A stretch of DNA of 37,278 bases from JALELF01 sp964473455 (GCA_964473455.1 CAYYQX010000005.1:1-37278), one strand, 5' to 3'. Shown: positions 1 through 8,512, counted from the stretch's first letter. Notes: a model not told the origin generated them from the sequence alone. Made by a program: numbers and translations.

Positions 1-497
1 AAGAATTATTAAAAACTATTGCTAGTGTAGAAGCCGAACTAAAAGATTTAGATTTTGAAATTGCGAAAGAAGGGATGAGAGAATGTTCGCATATCTTTGT
101 GACAAGCCAAATCGATGGAGTTTGGGATGGCCACAGAAAAGATACTTGTAGTTATTTTGGCTGTATTAAATGTGGATTAGACTCAAAATATTTAAGCGAC
201 GAATATATGAGATTTGCAACAGAACTACAGCAACAAATGAGATATATATACGAAGAAACACTTGGGAATGGAGTGTCTATTAAAGAAGAGTGTTCTTTAG
301 AACTTGGGATGGCTATTTATAAAGGCATTTTAGTAGCACACCCAAATATATCTGATGAGCTTGCAATACAATATTTTCGTGCAGCTCTTCATAATATAAG
401 AACCAATAAAAAGACAAAAGGCATTGAAGAAAGCAGAGTAAAGAGACTTGGACTACATCCTCATTTTAGAGATTGGAATCCGGAAGCAGTGCATTAA
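1..497 (+). CDS. Unrecognised conserved-looking protein, 5' end outside the window
   Basis: The reading frame is open from base 3 to the stop at 495-497, giving 164 visible residues. The first ATG at 75 has no good ribosome site and the frame continues upstream without a stop, so the true start lies outside the window. A Cys/His cluster is visible in the first half: a CSH triplet, then about 20 residues later a CSYFGCIKCGLD segment. This could form a zinc site. The rest looks helical, with a conserved-looking HPNISDE and a C-terminal LGLHPHFRDW. I do not recognise a named family and assign no function. It is followed directly by an intrinsic terminator, so it is the last gene of its transcript. 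Coding is well supported; identity is unknown. Confidence 0.75.
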   Translation, partial: ELLKTIASVEAELKDLDFEIAKEGMRECSHIFVTSQIDGVWDGHRKDTCSYFGCIKCGLDSKYLSDEYMRFATELQQQMRYIYEETLGNGVSIKEECSLELGMAIYKGILVAHPNISDELAIQYFRAALHNIRTNKKTKGIEESRVKRLGLHPHFRDWNPEAVH

Positions 498-519
498 ATA
501 TCTATTTATAAAATATAAA

Positions 520-550
520 AACTTGCGTTAATTCGCAAGTTATTTTTTTT
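520..550. terminator. Bidirectional intrinsic terminator between converging genes
   Basis: An 8-bp stem pairs 520-527 with 534-541 around a 6-base loop, followed by eight T on the plus strand. The minus-strand reading also has a short T run after the stem. It can end both the plus-strand gene stopping at 497 and the minus-strand tRNA-Gly ending at 550. Confidence 0.8.
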
Positions 551-624
551 GGAGCAAGTGACCAGAATCGAACTGGCATCTTAGCCTTGGCAAGGCCATA
601 TACTAACCATTGTACTACACCTGC
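550..624 (-). tRNA. tRNA-Gly (anticodon GCC)
   Basis: The minus strand folds as a standard tRNA. The acceptor stem GCAGGTG pairs with CACTTGC, the anticodon loop is TTGCCAA (GCC), a GTTCGATTC T-loop region is present, and CCA is encoded at 550-552. The terminator at 520-550 lies directly after the CCA. Confidence 0.93.
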
Positions 625-625
625 A

Positions 626-647
626 TTTACAAGTAAAAACTTGTAAA
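626..647. promoter_or_regulatory. Perfect dyad between tRNA-Gly promoter and tRNA 5' end
   Basis: TTTACAAG (626-633) and CTTGTAAA (640-647) are perfect inverted repeats separated by six bases. They fill the space between the -10 element and the mature tRNA 5' end at 624. No T run follows on either strand, so this is not a terminator. It could be a leader hairpin or an operator; the function is inferred. Confidence 0.4.
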
Positions 648-650
648 CAA

Positions 651-678
651 ATTATAACATATATTAAAAAAGAAGCAA
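651..678 (-). promoter_or_regulatory. Promoter of tRNA-Gly
   Basis: On the minus strand there is TTGCTT (673-678), a 16-base spacer, and TATAAT (651-656) preceded by TGT, giving an extended -10. Expected transcription start is near 644, about 20 bases before the tRNA. Confidence 0.6.
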
Positions 679-682
679 ATAT

Positions 683-1681
683 TTATTTGAAAAATTTTTT
701 AATTAAACTATTATTTTTATTTTTTTTAGCCTCTAAAGGTTCAGAGCTCTTATTTAAAAAATAACAAATTGGTCTACTAAATAGTTTAGAAGCTATTTTT
801 TTATACCATTTTACTTCTTTGCTTACTCTGTTAAAGTATGAATTTAAAGTATCTTTTTGAAAGTGCAAAATATTATTTAAAACCTCGGTATCTGCATAAT
901 ACCCACAGTGAAAGTTTTGTGTGGCAAAAGCTTCTTCTTTAAGATATTTATAGTTTATTCCATATATATTTAACATGTTTTGTAAAAAAGCTCTATATGT
1001 TGTTCGAAACTTTTCTCCACCACCTAAATTAAATGTCTTGTGATTTAATTCTTCTAAATGGTTAAGTGAAGTACTTAGCGCTCTTCCAACATCAGTGTTG
1101 GTCGCAAACTCTATTTTAGTATCTAATGGCATATGAAACATTAAAGGGTCTAATGAAGGCAATCCCATGATTCCTGTTAAGCGAAAAATAGTGTAGGGGA
1201 TACCAGACTTTCTTATATAATTTTCAGTCATTATTTTGGTTTTAGCGTAATAATCGTCTAAACTAGGATTTAACACATCTGTTACGCTAATATTACATTC
1301 TTTAACTCGATCTCCATAGACACTAATAGAAGAAGAATATATTAAAAAAGGTTTTTTTATTTCTTTTTTAATACAATCAACAATGTTTTTTGTTCCATAA
1401 TAATTAACTTTTTTTGCTAACTTGTGATTAAAGTCGGCAAGGGGAGGAATTATAGCTGCCAAATGGATTACAGCGTCTTTTCCTTGAATTAATTTTTTTA
1501 TTAAATCTTTATCATTTATTGAGCCATAAATAATAGTTATTTTACTTTTAAAACTTTTTAATTTATTTTTAATCTTTCTTGTATTTAGTTCTAAAACGGT
1601 TACATTGTGTTTAAATTTTAAAAGAAATTTTAATGTTTCTAATCCAACATTTCCAGCTGCTCCTGTTAATAAAACATTCAT
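683..1681 (-). CDS. NAD(P)-dependent epimerase/dehydratase (extended SDR family)
   Basis: This 332-residue protein starts with a Rossmann fold carrying the cofactor motif TGAAGNVG at residues 7-14. An acidic residue (LELN) follows at the end of beta-2, as in NAD-binding family members. The catalytic YxxxK is present as YYAKTK, preceded by an SSSISVYG active-site strand. These features place it in the extended short-chain dehydrogenases that act on nucleotide sugars or similar substrates; the substrate cannot be read. An upstream in-frame ATG at 1726 would add 15 residues, but it lies inside the terminator region and has no ribosome site. The ATG at 1681 has GAGGTGA five bases upstream, so I chose it. 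The gene has its own promoter and appears monocistronic. Confidence 0.85.
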   Translation of the reverse strand: MNVLLTGAAGNVGLETLKFLLKFKHNVTVLELNTRKIKNKLKSFKSKITIIYGSINDKDLIKKLIQGKDAVIHLAAIIPPLADFNHKLAKKVNYYGTKNIVDCIKKEIKKPFLIYSSSISVYGDRVKECNISVTDVLNPSLDDYYAKTKIMTENYIRKSGIPYTIFRLTGIMGLPSLDPLMFHMPLDTKIEFATNTDVGRALSTSLNHLEELNHKTFNLGGGEKFRTTYRAFLQNMLNIYGINYKYLKEEAFATQNFHCGYYADTEVLNNILHFQKDTLNSYFNRVSKEVKWYKKIASKLFSRPICYFLNKSSEPLEAKKNKNNSLIKKFFK

Positions 1682-1699
1682 ATGTTTCACCTCACTAAT

Positions 1700-1708
1700 A
1701 TTATAGCA
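1700..1708 (-). promoter_or_regulatory. Extended -10 promoter of the epimerase gene
   Basis: Minus strand TGCTATAAT, with TATAAT at 1700-1705. No convincing -35 is seen. The leader before the ATG at 1681 would be only about 12 bases and contains the ribosome site. Confidence 0.5.
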
Positions 1709-1711
1709 CTT

Positions 1712-1743
1712 TATAAAAAAAACCAACTTGTTTAGTTGGTTTT
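1712..1743 (-). terminator. Intrinsic terminator overlapping the end of the ferredoxin-thioredoxin gene
   Basis: Nine base pairs join 1720-1728 and 1734-1742 around a five-base loop, followed on the minus strand by eight T. The stop codon and last codons of the gene ending at 1732 lie inside the hairpin. Confidence 0.8.
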
Positions 1744-2343
1744 AGTTATTAATTCAATAATTTGTTTTTCAAATTCTTCTTTATCTTTTATCTCATAATA
1801 ACCTTCAATTTTGCCTAATAATTTATTATCTTTAAATATCAGAAGAGTAGGGAATTTAGTTATTTGATATTCTTTATCTATTAATTCATCTTTTGATACT
1901 TTGTAATAAAATACTTCACCATTAATGTTGTCTGTAATATCTTTGATAGGAATAGATTTTAATAAGCACATTGCGTTATCATAATCAAAAACCTCAATAA
2001 AAGTTAAATGATTATTTCTGGTTTTATCTGCTATTGTATTGCTTTCAATCAAGAAAAAATCTGATATTGGACAAGCCCCATAACGGTCTACAAATAAATC
2101 TTTTGTTTTTCTTGGATCTTCTTCAATGACTTTAATAAATTTATTATATTCATTTTCATTTTTGGCAACCATAATAGCGCCGATTGGACATTCTTTTTCG
2201 CACAAACCGCAACAAGTACAATTATCGTCTACAATAATAGTGTTTTTTTCTTCATCATAGTGCATAGCACCAGTTGGGCAAATAGCTATTCCACCACATT
2301 CTTTGGCATTGTCACAAATTTTAAAGTTAATTAAAGCTTTCAT
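1732..2343 (-). CDS. Ferredoxin-like domain fused to a thioredoxin-fold domain
   Basis: The 203-residue protein begins with a bacterial-ferredoxin-like domain (about 1-60). It has a regular second cluster motif (C42-x2-C45-x2-C48-x3-C52-P) and an irregular first group (C10, C16, C22-P). The C-terminal part (about 100-203) looks like a thioredoxin fold: an FPTLLIFKD segment with the cis-proline, then GKIEGYY. The usual CxxC redox pair is missing; the expected place carries only one Cys (NAMCLL). An electron-transfer role fits the iron-sulphur half, but a redox role for the thioredoxin half is doubtful. An AGGAGG site sits just before the ATG. It is the last gene of a three-gene operon with a methyltransferase and a cysteine desulfurase; the latter could supply sulphur for its clusters (inference). 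Confidence 0.75.
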   Translation of the reverse strand: MKALINFKICDNAKECGGIAICPTGAMHYDEEKNTIIVDDNCTCCGLCEKECPIGAIMVAKNENEYNKFIKVIEEDPRKTKDLFVDRYGACPISDFFLIESNTIADKTRNNHLTFIEVFDYDNAMCLLKSIPIKDITDNINGEVFYYKVSKDELIDKEYQITKFPTLLIFKDNKLLGKIEGYYEIKDKEEFEKQIIELITKTN

Positions 2344-2366
2344 TAAGGCTCCTCCTACTAATAAAT

Positions 2367-3044
2367 TTATATACTTTTTTTGGCTATAACAGAAAATTGG
2401 TTTGTATTAGCTGTAGGCTCTGTAATTTTTTCGGTATTAAATATTTTGTTATCAATAATATTTAGAATTTCATAGTTCTCTTTCAAAAACCAATCGGTAA
2501 AAAATTCTTTTTTATATGTATTAAAATATGTATTGTATTTGGGATTAAATGGTTCCTCACCATATATTTCTCTATCTCCGCATATATGTTCCATAACATT
2601 AACTATCATAATCCCACCTGGTTTTAATAAATGATCAAAGGATTTTAATGCTTTTTCGGCTGTATCATCATTAACATGGATTAATGTTGCTAAACAAATT
2701 ATGGCATCAAAATAGTTCTGTTGAAATTTCAAACTTCTTAAATCCATAACATAAAACTTCGCCTTTGGTGCTTTTTGCTTTGCTATTTCTATCATGTTAG
2801 GAGCCGCATCAATTCCTACTACTTCAAAATTTTTGTTACATTTTTCTGTTAAATATTTTGGATAATCCCCAGTTGCAGTTCCCACATCAAGAATTTTACT
2901 ACCTTCTTTTAGTTCTTTTGTTAAAACATCAATTTCTTTTTGAAATTGAACATTTCCTTTTAAATCTATCGAGTTGAAGTACTCAATATACTCATTTACA
3001 ACATTGTTATAAGTGTTAATTGTTTCATCTGTTTTATTTTTCAT
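2367..3044 (-). CDS. Class I SAM-dependent methyltransferase
   Basis: A 225-residue protein. Motif I is ILDVGTATGDY, followed by an acidic beta-2 end (VVGIDAAPNMIEIA), motif II-like KFYVMDLRSL, a FDAIICLATLIHV strand and a KPGGIMIVNV post-motif. This order is typical of the small-molecule class I methyltransferases; the substrate is not readable. Two starts are possible, TTG at 3056 or ATG at 3044. I chose the ATG because it begins one base after the stop of the upstream gene and has AGGA at a usable distance, while the TTG would sit directly on that site. The gene is tightly coupled to the cysteine desulfurase, which suggests coordinated expression. Confidence 0.85.
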   Translation of the reverse strand: MKNKTDETINTYNNVVNEYIEYFNSIDLKGNVQFQKEIDVLTKELKEGSKILDVGTATGDYPKYLTEKCNKNFEVVGIDAAPNMIEIAKQKAPKAKFYVMDLRSLKFQQNYFDAIICLATLIHVNDDTAEKALKSFDHLLKPGGIMIVNVMEHICGDREIYGEEPFNPKYNTYFNTYKKEFFTDWFLKENYEILNIIDNKIFNTEKITEPTANTNQFSVIAKKSI

Positions 3045-3045
3045 A

Positions 3046-4182
3046 CTATTTTTCAATCCTTTTTCTTAGAGTATTAACTACATTGATTAAAACTTTTATA
3101 AACATATCGATTTCTTCTTTAGTATTATCACTACTTAAACTTATTCGAATAGGACTACTATTAGAAAAATCTACTTGCATGGCTGTTAATACATGTGATG
3201 GATTTATATCAAAAGAGTTGCAAGCTGATCCTGTTGAAACAAAAATATTATTTACTTCTAACATTAAAAGTAATTCTTCACCTTTAACACCTTTAAAAGC
3301 AATATTTGTTGTGTTAACTAATCTGTTTTCAATATCACCATAAATAACGATATCATTGATATTTGTTTTAATTTCACTTTCTAAATAATCTCTTAATGCC
3401 TTTATTCTTACAGTATCATTAAGGTCAATAAGTTCAACTGCTTTACTTAAACCAACAATATAAGGAACGTTTTCAGTCCCACCTCTTTTATCTTTTTCTT
3501 GATGGCCAAATATTAGTGGAGCGACCTTTATACCTTCTTTTACATACAAAGCTCCAATTCCTTTTGGGGCATGTATTTTATGTCCAGCAATAGATAAAGA
3601 ATCAATCCCTAAATCTTTAACATCAATCTTCATTTTACTCATGGCTTGAACTGCATCAACGTGAAATAAAATATCTCTATTTTTAATAATTTCTGCAATT
3701 TCTTTAATTGGATAAATGTTTCCAATCTCATTATTAGCAAGCATTACCGTAACTAGTAGAGTATCATTTGTAATATTTTTTTTAAGTTCTTCAAGATTTA
3801 ATCTTCCTTTAGTATCTACAGAAAGATAGGTTATAATATATCCAATACTTTCTAAATATTTCATCGCTTCTAAAATAGAAGAATGTTCTACTTTTGTAGT
3901 TATGATATGTTTTTTTGTTGGATTATTTTTAACTGCCGAAAAAATAGCTGTTGCGTTACTTTCGCTAGCAGAACCAGTAAAAATAATTTCATTTGCACTT
4001 GCATTTATGTGTTTTGCAATTATCATTCTAGCTTCTTCTATTTTAGTTTTTACTTTTTTACCAATACTATAGATACTACTGGGATTTCCAAATTCATTTG
4101 TTAAATAGGGGAGCATCGCAGTTAATACTTCCTCACTTACTTTTGTGGTAGCGTTGTTGTCTAAATAAATAGTTCTATTCAT
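3046..4182 (-). CDS. Cysteine desulfurase (NifS/IscS-type, PLP-dependent)
   Basis: This 378-residue aminotransferase class V enzyme removes sulphur from cysteine as an enzyme-bound persulfide, used for iron-sulphur clusters or thiolated tRNA. Key residues are visible: YLDNNATT at the N-terminus, H100 in KVEHSS, D176 in HVDAVQA, the PLP lysine K202 in SIAGHKIHAPKG, and the mobile-loop catalytic C321 in STGSACNS. Length is normal for the NifS/IscS family. No IscU, SufU or ThiI gene is adjacent, so its partner is unknown. The ferredoxin-like gene two positions downstream is a possible client. It is the first gene of the operon, with GGTGAT before the ATG and an extended -10 promoter. Confidence 0.93.
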   Translation of the reverse strand: MNRTIYLDNNATTKVSEEVLTAMLPYLTNEFGNPSSIYSIGKKVKTKIEEARMIIAKHINASANEIIFTGSASESNATAIFSAVKNNPTKKHIITTKVEHSSILEAMKYLESIGYIITYLSVDTKGRLNLEELKKNITNDTLLVTVMLANNEIGNIYPIKEIAEIIKNRDILFHVDAVQAMSKMKIDVKDLGIDSLSIAGHKIHAPKGIGALYVKEGIKVAPLIFGHQEKDKRGGTENVPYIVGLSKAVELIDLNDTVRIKALRDYLESEIKTNINDIVIYGDIENRLVNTTNIAFKGVKGEELLLMLEVNNIFVSTGSACNSFDINPSHVLTAMQVDFSNSSPIRISLSSDNTKEEIDMFIKVLINVVNTLRKRIEK

Positions 4183-4199
4183 ATTTAATCACCAATTAA

Positions 4200-4208
4200 A
4201 TTATATCA
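4200..4208 (-). promoter_or_regulatory. Extended -10 promoter of the desulfurase operon
   Basis: Minus strand TGATATAAT (TATAAT at 4200-4205), about 18 bases before the ATG at 4182. It lies in the 32-base gap after the preceding minus-strand gene. Confidence 0.55.
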
Positions 4209-4214
4209 CTTTTA

Positions 4215-5981
4215 TCATAAATGTATATATTTAAGTAAAGCATAATGTTTAACATAAGATGGTTCTTCTTTAAAATGATCATGTGATTCTTTGTACAAAT
4301 TGTTGTGTCTCAATATAATTGGTAATTTCAATTTTTGCGCAGCTAATAATTGTTCCAAAATTAATTCGTTTTCTACAATTACTGCGATTGGTTGGAGTTC
4401 ATCTGTTTTAAAATATGATATATCATTAAAGCCCTCTGTATTTAGCATTAACTTTCTAAGTGGATATATTTTTCTTGAACTAAAGCTTCCTATTTCAGAA
4501 GAGGTTAGTCCATTTGTATATGCATCTGTTGGATAAATCATTCCTATATAAGATTCATCTAAATTGCCATAAACTAATTTCAACTGGTATGTAGTATCAC
4601 GTCCACAATCTTCATGAGTATAATATTTTAAATGATGTTCATCTTGAACACTTAAAGAAAGATAACTTCTTGAGTATTTTGTGCCTTTTAATTTTTCTCT
4701 GAAATTATCATCTCGTACATCTATTGATGTGTTTCTGGTTATTATATAATAATCTTGTCCATTTAGTTCATATACTGGAGTATTATACATCATAGTTAAA
4801 CCATTGTTTAGAGTTCCTAAGTTTTTGCCATTTAGTGTATTAGAATTTAACTCACTAACAAACTCATTTTGAGCATTATGCCAATCATCATAGAATTCAT
4901 GCATTATATTTCTGGTTTTGAAACTATCATATAACCTAATTAACTCCAATACACTTAGTTCTTTAAAATTAAGAAGTTTATAATAAAGATCTCTATTATG
5001 AAATTCAAATTTTTTCACTCTTAAAGGATCATCAATATATTCAACTAATGTTCTCATGTCAATAGACAAGTTATACCAAGAAGCTTTAAAAAAACGTGAG
5101 AATATAAAACCAATAACAATATATTTTGAAATTTCTTGATGTATTGCATTAACAGGGATATTTTTATTCTTTAAAGATTCATATAATTTTTTTAAAAGAG
5201 AGGCGTATGCTAAATTATAAAAAAAGCCTTTTTCTTTTAATACAGGGAAAGTTTTAGTTCTATGGTTAAAACTATTAATTAAACTATCACAAAAAAGGGC
5301 GTGTTGTTCATCAATTATTTCAACAGAGTTGTGGTATTCAATATGATTCCTGGCAGCTATATATTCTTCAAAATCAACATTGTTAGCTATTTTTTTTATA
5401 AATTGAAGATTATTTAATATATTAGTAGGCAAAGCAACGCTGGTTAACGTTTCGTTTATAATGACACGGTTTAATTCTTCTTTTTTTAAATTAATAATTT
5501 CTTCTTGATAGCACGGAAGTTCTAACAATAAACTTAATGGCTCCCATTTGAAATCTTTAAAGCAATCTGTGTATGGAAAAAAATCGTGAAATTTAGTTAA
5601 ATAATTTCTAATAGTATCTGACTCAAACAATCTATTTCTTGTCTCATCGTCAGAGCAGGACAATAAAGCAACAACCATATGCGAAAAAAGAGCCCATTTG
5701 TAGTCCCAACGTACATTGTTAGTTTTACATTTAAGATAATCATCTGTCATATCATATTTAGCTATCAATAAATTAAAAAATCTAATATAGAAATTGTAGT
5801 CTTGATAATGACATAAACCGTAAGCTACTAGAATGCCTTCTAGATTTTTTTGAATAAAGATATCAGAAACAAATTTCCCATAACGCATTTTTTTGTTAAT
5901 TTCTGCATAATTATTTTGCTCGTCTGCCAGAGCTTTAATGCGTACCCCAATATTAAAATTTGCTAAATCGTAATCGTTCAT
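4215..5981 (-). CDS. Large protein of unknown function (588 residues)
   Basis: I do not recognise the family. The protein is soluble: no signal peptide and no membrane segment. The first two thirds look mostly helical and rich in Leu, Tyr, Phe and Asn. From about residue 380 the character changes to mixed beta and helix, with segments such as PVYELNGQDYYIITRNTS, YLSLSVQDEHH and YIGMIYPTDAY. A serine-rich stretch then precedes a helix and the segment PIAVIVENELILEQLLAA, followed by KLPIILRHNN. This suggests two domains, the second perhaps an alpha/beta enzyme or binding domain. It has its own promoter and no operon partner. The 32-base gap to the next gene holds no terminator, so some read-through is possible. 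Confidence 0.8.
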   Translation of the reverse strand: MNDYDLANFNIGVRIKALADEQNNYAEINKKMRYGKFVSDIFIQKNLEGILVAYGLCHYQDYNFYIRFFNLLIAKYDMTDDYLKCKTNNVRWDYKWALFSHMVVALLSCSDDETRNRLFESDTIRNYLTKFHDFFPYTDCFKDFKWEPLSLLLELPCYQEEIINLKKEELNRVIINETLTSVALPTNILNNLQFIKKIANNVDFEEYIAARNHIEYHNSVEIIDEQHALFCDSLINSFNHRTKTFPVLKEKGFFYNLAYASLLKKLYESLKNKNIPVNAIHQEISKYIVIGFIFSRFFKASWYNLSIDMRTLVEYIDDPLRVKKFEFHNRDLYYKLLNFKELSVLELIRLYDSFKTRNIMHEFYDDWHNAQNEFVSELNSNTLNGKNLGTLNNGLTMMYNTPVYELNGQDYYIITRNTSIDVRDDNFREKLKGTKYSRSYLSLSVQDEHHLKYYTHEDCGRDTTYQLKLVYGNLDESYIGMIYPTDAYTNGLTSSEIGSFSSRKIYPLRKLMLNTEGFNDISYFKTDELQPIAVIVENELILEQLLAAQKLKLPIILRHNNLYKESHDHFKEEPSYVKHYALLKYIHL

Positions 5982-6012
5982 ACAGAAACCCCACTGAAAA
6001 TCTTTTTCAAGT

Positions 6013-6040
6013 ATTATAACATGTCAAATAAAAAAATCAA
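6013..6040 (-). promoter_or_regulatory. Promoter of the 588-residue orphan
   Basis: Minus strand TTGATT (6035-6040), 16-base spacer, TATAAT (6013-6018) preceded by TGT. The -35 lies inside the tRNA-Cys terminator hairpin. Confidence 0.55.
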
Positions 6041-6059
6041 CCTATTAAAGTTGATTTTT
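6026..6059 (-). terminator. Intrinsic terminator of tRNA-Cys
   Basis: A 10-bp stem joins 6032-6041 and 6050-6059 with an eight-base loop, followed by seven T on the minus strand, directly after the tRNA-Cys CCA. Confidence 0.8.
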
Positions 6060-6067
6060 ACTTCTCT

Positions 6068-6142
6068 TGGAGGACCTAGTCGGATTTGAACCAACGATCA
6101 GGGAGTTGCAGTCCCATGCCTTAGCCACTTGGCTATAGGTCC
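6068..6142 (-). tRNA. tRNA-Cys (anticodon GCA)
   Basis: On the minus strand the acceptor stem GGACCTA pairs with TAGGTCC, the anticodon loop is CTGCAAC (GCA), the T-stem/loop is GTTGG-TTCAAAT-CCGAC, and CCA is encoded at 6068-6070. Confidence 0.93.
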
Positions 6143-6155
6143 ATCAAGTAAAAAG

Positions 6156-6184
6156 ATTATAACAAATTAATTAAAATATATCAA
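6156..6184 (-). promoter_or_regulatory. Promoter of tRNA-Cys
   Basis: Minus strand TTGATA (6179-6184), exactly 17 bases, then TATAAT (6156-6161) with an upstream TGT extension. This is among the best consensus matches in the window. Confidence 0.75.
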
Positions 6185-6201
6185 TCTTTTTTAACAAACT
6201 T

Positions 6202-6210
6202 TGTTATAAT
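6202..6210 (+). promoter_or_regulatory. Extended -10 promoter of the P-type ATPase
   Basis: TGTTATAAT, with TATAAT at 6205-6210. It overlaps the upstream ATG at 6209, which argues that the protein starts further downstream. It is divergent from the tRNA-Cys promoter. Confidence 0.6.
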
Positions 6211-6232
6211 GAATATAGAAGAGATGAGTATG

Positions 6233-8512
6233 ATGGAATTTAATTACAAAGGCCTAACAACAGAAGAAGTAAATACTAGAATAAACTCTGGTTTAGTTAA
6301 TATTGATGCGAAAGTAAAATCAAAAACTAAACTACAAATATTTTATTCTAACTTTTTCACATTGTTTAATTTACTAAACCTATTAATCGCCATAGCTATT
6401 TTTACAACCAAAGAATATCAAAACATGTTCTTTATGTTTGTTGTTTTATTAAACACAACCATTAGCGTTGTTCAAGAACTAACAGCTAAAAAAGTAGTAG
6501 ACAATTTAAACATCATCAACAAATCAAAAGTAACTGCTACAAGAAACAATAAAGAACTAGAAATTGGCATTGAAGAAATAGTAATGGATGATCTATTAAT
6601 CCTTAAAAGAGGAGATCAAGTAGTAGTAGATTCTCTTGTTTTAGATGGAACAGTTGAAGTAAATGAATCATTTATTACGGGAGAAAGTAAAGTACTAACA
6701 AAAAACAAAGAAGATCTTTTATTATCTGGTAGCTTTGTTGTTAGTGGATTTGCCGTTGTTCAAGTAAAACATATTGGAATTGAAAACTATACATATCAAA
6801 TATCAAAAGAAGCAAAATACTATAAAAAAGTAGAATCCAATATAATTAATTCAATTAACAAAATAATAAAAATTATAACTTTCATAATAATTCCTTTTAG
6901 TCTTATTCTGTTTTTCAAACAACAAGGAATTACTAATACAAATACCGCCATTATAAATACAGCGGCGGCAATAATCGGCATGATTCCAGAAGGATTAGTC
7001 TTACTAACAAGTTCTGTATTTGTGATTGCCATATTAAGACTCGCTAAAAAAAATGTTTTAGTAAAAGAACTATATGTTATTGAAAATCTGGCCAGGGTAG
7101 ATACCATTTGTTTTGACAAAACCGGAACCATTACGGAAGGAAAAATGGTAGTTGAAAAAGTAATTAATTTTAAAAAGACAAATACTGATGAAATATTATC
7201 TAACTATGTTTATGTTTTTAAGGATGATAGTGAAGTCCAACTAGCTCTTCAAAAAAAATACAAAAAGTTAAATAACTTTAAAGTAATATCAAGCATTCCT
7301 TTTTCTTCAGACAGAAAATATTCTAAAATAGAATTTGATACTGGAACATATATTTTAGGAGCTCCAGAAATAATCCTAAAAGATATTCAACCACTTAAAA
7401 AATACATTGATGACGATTATCGAATGGTTTTATTAGCGCAAGTAGAAAACGGTAAAGCAGTACCACTTTCCTTAATCTTTTTACAAGATAAAATTAGAAA
7501 AGATACCAATAGAATAATAGAGTTTTTTAACAATAACAATGTTGATGTTAAATTAATTTCAGGAGACAACCCAATAATCGTTAGTAGAATTGCGAAAATA
7601 AGTGGCGTAAAAAATTATGACAAATATGTTGATTTATCAACTATTAAAGTCAAAAACTATAATGAATTAGTAAAGAAATATACTATATTTGGTAGAGTAA
7701 GACCAGATGAAAAAAAAGAACTTGTCCTAGCTCTTCAACGAAATAAAAAGACCGTTGCTTATGTAGGAGATGGAGTAAATGATTGTTTGGCTCTTAAAGA
7801 AGCAGAGGTTGGAATTAGTTTTAAAAACGCAAGAGAAGCTGCCAGAAATGTTTCTGGAATAATTCTTTTAAATAATGATTTTTCTTCAGTTTTAGATATA
7901 GTTAAAGAGGGAAGAAGAAGTATTAATAACTTAGAAAGATCAGCTGCCTTATTTTTAGTTAAAACAACGTATGCGACACTTCTTTCTGTTTTATTCTTGT
8001 TTTTAAATGTTAAGTATCCTCTCTCACCAATTCAATTAACCTTAACCGGTATTGCGACTATTGGAATTCCATCCTTTATTCTTGCCTTAGAAGAAAATAA
8101 TTCAATAATCAGAGGAAACTTTTTAGCAAATGTTACTAAAAAAGCCATCCCTTTTGGATTAACAATGGCAATAAACATTTTATTAATTATAATTGTTTCA
8201 CAAGTATTTAATATAAGTATGGAACAGACTTCAACAATGGCTGTCTTGTCAAATACGGTAATAGGATTTTCTCTACTATATTTAATAAGTAAACCTTTTA
8301 ATAAGTTAAGAAAGATATTGTTTGTTAGCTTAGCTACTTTATTTATTTTACTAGCTCTTATTTTAAAAGATATTTTTTATTTAGTGATTTTAGAAGGAAA
8401 AAGTATTATAATATTAGTTACTATTTTGTGTATATCTTTTATTTATTACCGTTTTATAAGAAAAGGTTATTTGTGGTTAATAACAAAATATCCTAAAATT
8501 TTTAATGCGTGA
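6233..8512 (+). CDS. Cation-transporting P-type ATPase, CtpE-like
   Basis: A 759-residue membrane pump that couples ATP hydrolysis to cation movement. Visible motifs are the actuator loop ITGES, the phosphorylation site DKTGTIT (Asp at about residue 295), GDNPIIVS, and the hinge VGDGVNDCLAL. The M4 segment has IPEGLVLLTSS. That sequence and the tail (FLNVKYPLSPIQLTL, then TIGIPSFILALE) match the CtpE-type P-type ATPases, known in mycobacteria for calcium transport. The ion here is inferred from that family only. Helices M1-M2, M3-M4 and a C-terminal group of about six are apparent. In-frame ATGs occur at 6209, 6224, 6230 and 6233; the first overlaps the promoter, and 6233 has GAGATGA five bases upstream. 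Confidence 0.9.
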   Translation: MEFNYKGLTTEEVNTRINSGLVNIDAKVKSKTKLQIFYSNFFTLFNLLNLLIAIAIFTTKEYQNMFFMFVVLLNTTISVVQELTAKKVVDNLNIINKSKVTATRNNKELEIGIEEIVMDDLLILKRGDQVVVDSLVLDGTVEVNESFITGESKVLTKNKEDLLLSGSFVVSGFAVVQVKHIGIENYTYQISKEAKYYKKVESNIINSINKIIKIITFIIIPFSLILFFKQQGITNTNTAIINTAAAIIGMIPEGLVLLTSSVFVIAILRLAKKNVLVKELYVIENLARVDTICFDKTGTITEGKMVVEKVINFKKTNTDEILSNYVYVFKDDSEVQLALQKKYKKLNNFKVISSIPFSSDRKYSKIEFDTGTYILGAPEIILKDIQPLKKYIDDDYRMVLLAQVENGKAVPLSLIFLQDKIRKDTNRIIEFFNNNNVDVKLISGDNPIIVSRIAKISGVKNYDKYVDLSTIKVKNYNELVKKYTIFGRVRPDEKKELVLALQRNKKTVAYVGDGVNDCLALKEAEVGISFKNAREAARNVSGIILLNNDFSSVLDIVKEGRRSINNLERSAALFLVKTTYATLLSVLFLFLNVKYPLSPIQLTLTGIATIGIPSFILALEENNSIIRGNFLANVTKKAIPFGLTMAINILLIIIVSQVFNISMEQTSTMAVLSNTVIGFSLLYLISKPFNKLRKILFVSLATLFILLALILKDIFYLVILEGKSIIILVTILCISFIYYRFIRKGYLWLITKYPKIFNA

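Noticed and set aside
6233..8512. Mycoplasma-type code with TGA as Trp
   Set aside because: TGA is a clear stop here and in several other genes, and Trp is encoded by TGG throughout.
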